NCBI GenBank assembly: GCA_003991915.1
Contig: RQTK01000239.1
Coordinates: 144,242-208,241 of the forward strand
Length of the DNA: 64,000 nucleotides
Direction of reading: 5' to 3'
DNA from: Elysia chlorotica
Lineage: Eukaryota; Mollusca; Gastropoda; Plakobranchidae
The position numbers were made by a program, and so were the translations under genes. The notes below the pieces were generated by a model. That model searched no databases. It saw only the letters and a list, made by a program, of their open reading frames with translations, and was not told where the DNA came from. Below, piece after piece: positions 61,545 through 64,000 of the stretch (its first letter is position 1; each line of letters opens with the position of its first letter).

Positions 61545-62188
61545 TTACTAAGTTCACTCCTAGTCATATTGTACAATCATATTTTAATCTAAATAAAATG
61601 AAAAGTGATAGAAAAAATGTACACACACACACACGCACACACACGCACAAAAACCAGAGCAATTCAAAGATTAACGTGGAAGATATCAAATGTCCACTCT
61701 CTTTTAATAATTATCTATCTTTCATGATGCAAACAATGCACGTGTTGTTATTGCATCTCTTACAGTTAACACGCATGGAATGAAAGGCGACAACTTTTTA
61801 AAATGAGATATTAGAACAATTACATCTAACATTTTTACAACATTCATCTTAACTTGACATGCTTTGGCTATGAAAATTCGCGGATGCTTTTTGTATTTCT
61901 TGCTGACTCTCGCTATCTCAGATAGAAACTGCGACCTACATTGGCTGTTCCCTTGATGGGATCGGTTAAGCGACAGATGTTGCGGTTATCTGATCTTAAC
62001 ACGGGATGATGTAGTTTTCCGATATTCATTCTAACAAATAACTATGCTCTTGGGTAAATAGATTTACCTTTATAACTTGGTGGGTCAATGAAAAAGAATC
62101 GTTTGAATACATTTAAAGAAGAGAAACGTTTGAAAATTATTTTGCTTGTCAGATTTTATCACGAAGACTTCGGAAAATTAACAATTCT
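61545..62188. repeat. Direct duplication C, copy 1
   Basis: Matches 63355-64000 (offset about 1810): TTACTAAGTTCACTCC, (CA)n at 61620-61648, then a long unique stretch including AGATTAACGTGGAAGATATC and TGACATGCTTTGGCTATG. No coding content seen. The copies may continue past the window. Confidence 0.92.
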
Positions 62189-62677
62189 GAGCAACTGCAT
62201 GAATTAATGTCATACTTCTAGCCCGCACCAGCGTCGATGAATATTTTACAAAAACAATGCTTATGTGTCTATTTTTATAGATGATCCAGGAGTCTGAAAT
62301 CTGCAACAATGACTTACGCTACAGTGTTGACACCGCTAGAATTGATTTTCGTAGGGTCCTAAAGGAGTCTAGCCTTAACAATGTCGAATAAGGGCCTGAG
62401 GCTTCGGTTTATTCTCCTCCTTTTTAGCTTGAGATTTTAATGCAAGGCTCGTGAGTGAAAGAGATTAATAGAGATTAAAAACAAACTAACAAAACCGTTT
62501 CGATAGACAGCGCTTTCTTGTTTGCATGATGTGCTACAGTTGCAGTAGTTTATAGAATTCCTTCCGGCGAAAAATACAAAATAAATACTTCAGAAAATAG
62601 AATCAATTGCAGTGAGGTTTTTAAACAATAGTTCTTAAAACCGTAATGACATGCCGCAACAAATCTTTGCACTTTTA

Positions 62678-62790
62678 GATGTTGTTATTGTTGTTATAAT
62701 TGTTGTTATTGTTGTTATAATTGTTGTTGTTGTGGTTGTCGTTGTTGTTATTGTCATGTTTGTTCTTGTTGTTTTCTTTTTTTCCCTATT
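62678..62790. repeat. (GTTGTTATT)n low-complexity tract
   Basis: Interrupted GTT/ATT repeat. The rest of 62190-63310 is unrecognised. Confidence 0.85.
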
Positions 62791-63312
62791 TGTGTGGGGT
62801 TATTTTTGTTTTATATTTTAATTTGCGAAGAATCTGACACAAGGACAGACTCCCTCACACAGTGCTATGTCTGATGTGTCATGCCGCCATTATGAAGGAA
62901 GTGCCTCTGGCTCAGTAAGTTGTGTCCAGGCCTGACGTACAAAGGGTATCAGGTTAAGTTGGATTTAATTGAACCTTTTTCAAATCTCATCAAGGGCATC
63001 GTGTCCGTTTATGATTTATTGAGAAATCAATTTGTTAGCGATATCCGATACAGTTTAAAAGTATCCTCAGGTTTTTTTAACAGCCAGTTGATACCTCAAA
63101 ATGTTATTTAGCAAATTTGCTATGGAAATCTTTAGTTATTGGGAAAAGTACCAACGTTTGGCAAACCAGTAATAAATGTACTGTATAAATCCCGGCATAT
63201 TCGCCTCCCTTTTCAGTTTCTCTGTCTCCCTCTTTTTTTTTATCTCTTTCTCCGTCTTTCTTTTTGTCTATTCCCCCCTCTCTCTCTCTCTATCTCGCTA
63301 TCCTTCTCTCTC

Positions 63313-63321
63313 TGTCTTCCC

Positions 63322-63355
<34 letters not shown>

Positions 63356-63356
63356 T
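63313..63356. repeat. (CTAT)n microsatellite
   Basis: About 9-10 units after a CT-rich stretch (63220-63312), directly at the left border of duplication C copy 2. Confidence 0.95.
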
Positions 63357-64000
63357 ACTAAGTTTACTCCCAGTCATATTGTATATACAATCATATTTTA
63401 ATCAAAATAAAATGAAAAGTGATAGAAACAAATGAACACACACACGCGTACACACACTCACACAATCCTGAGCAATTCAAAGATTAACGTGGAAGATATC
63501 AAATGTCCACTCTCTTTTAATAATTATCTATCTTTCATGATGCAAACAATGCACGTGTTGTTATTGCATGTCGTACAGTTTACACGCCTGGAATGAAAGG
63601 CGACAACTTTTTAAAATGAGATATTAAAATAATTATATCCAACATTTTTACAAAATTCATCTTAACTTGACATGCTTTGACTATGAAAATTTGCGGATGT
63701 TTTTTGGTATTTCTTGCTAACTCTCGTTATCTCAGATAGATACTGCGACCTACATTGGCTGTTACCTTGATGAGATCGGATAAGCGACAGATGCTGTAGT
63801 TATCTGATCTTAACACAGGATGATGCAGTTTTCCGATAGTTATTCTAACAAATAACTATGCACTTGGGTAAATAGATTTACCTTTATAACTTGGTGGGTC
63901 AATGAAAAAGAATCGTTTGAATACATTTAAAGGAGGAAAACATTTGAAAATTATCTTGCTTGTCAGATTTTATCACGGAGACATCGGAAAATTAACATTT
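63355..64000. repeat. Direct duplication C, copy 2 (runs off the window)
   Basis: Partner of 61545-62188, with scattered substitutions and a small indel in the CA tract. Confidence 0.92.

Overview
The window is animal nuclear DNA, intron-rich and very rich in simple repeats. There is no bacterial-style gene packing and no operon. The LINE and tRNA-derived SINE types, the many (CTAT)n, (ATC)n and (GA)n tracts and the gene family present suggest a lophotrochozoan, most likely a gastropod mollusc. That taxonomic call is inference. A 20-base run of N (12978-12997) is a sequencing or scaffolding gap.

One real protein-coding gene is supported. It is an atypical soluble guanylate cyclase of the Gyc88E type, on the minus strand. 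Its start codon is at 47414 and the 3' end lies beyond base 1. I placed ten coding exons by reading protein homology and splice sites: 47247-47414, 45165-45397, 44227-44614, 17479-17602, 16360-16468, 11338-11467, 9622-9768, 5740-5886, one broken exon (2788-2890 on the plus strand plus 2290-2370 on the minus strand), and 1-103. All junction phases agree. They give about 568 residues: an H-NOX heme domain (His104, Y133/S135/R137), an H-NOXA region, a coiled-coil signalling helix and the cyclase domain with both metal aspartates and the guanine-specifying Glu and Cys. The heme half (44.2-47.4 kb) is separated from the rest by a 26.6 kb intron full of repeats.

Two observations stand out. First, the cyclase exon carrying the second metal-binding Asp and the guanine-binding Glu is split by a small inversion (about 2371-2863). 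The inversion is bounded by a 27-bp inverted copy of exon sequence, so as written the cyclase cannot be spliced intact. Second, the introns carry tandem or decayed copies of the neighbouring exon-intron borders. The clearest is a 1.5 kb minisatellite (725-2289) with twelve copies of the last ~22 exonic bases plus the splice donor. Weaker relics sit next to the exons at 16.4, 17.6, 44.2 and 45.2 kb.

The rest is non-coding. It holds a 5'-truncated LINE reverse transcriptase (4.4-5.65 kb), two LINE 3' relics (39.9-40.3 and 50.1-50.4 kb), several tRNA-derived SINEs, a palindromic MITE-like family, three long direct duplications (23.3/25.6, 31.9/33.8 and 61.5/63.4 kb) and many micro- and minisatellites. 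From 47.4 to 64 kb, upstream of the gene's start codon, no further gene could be supported.
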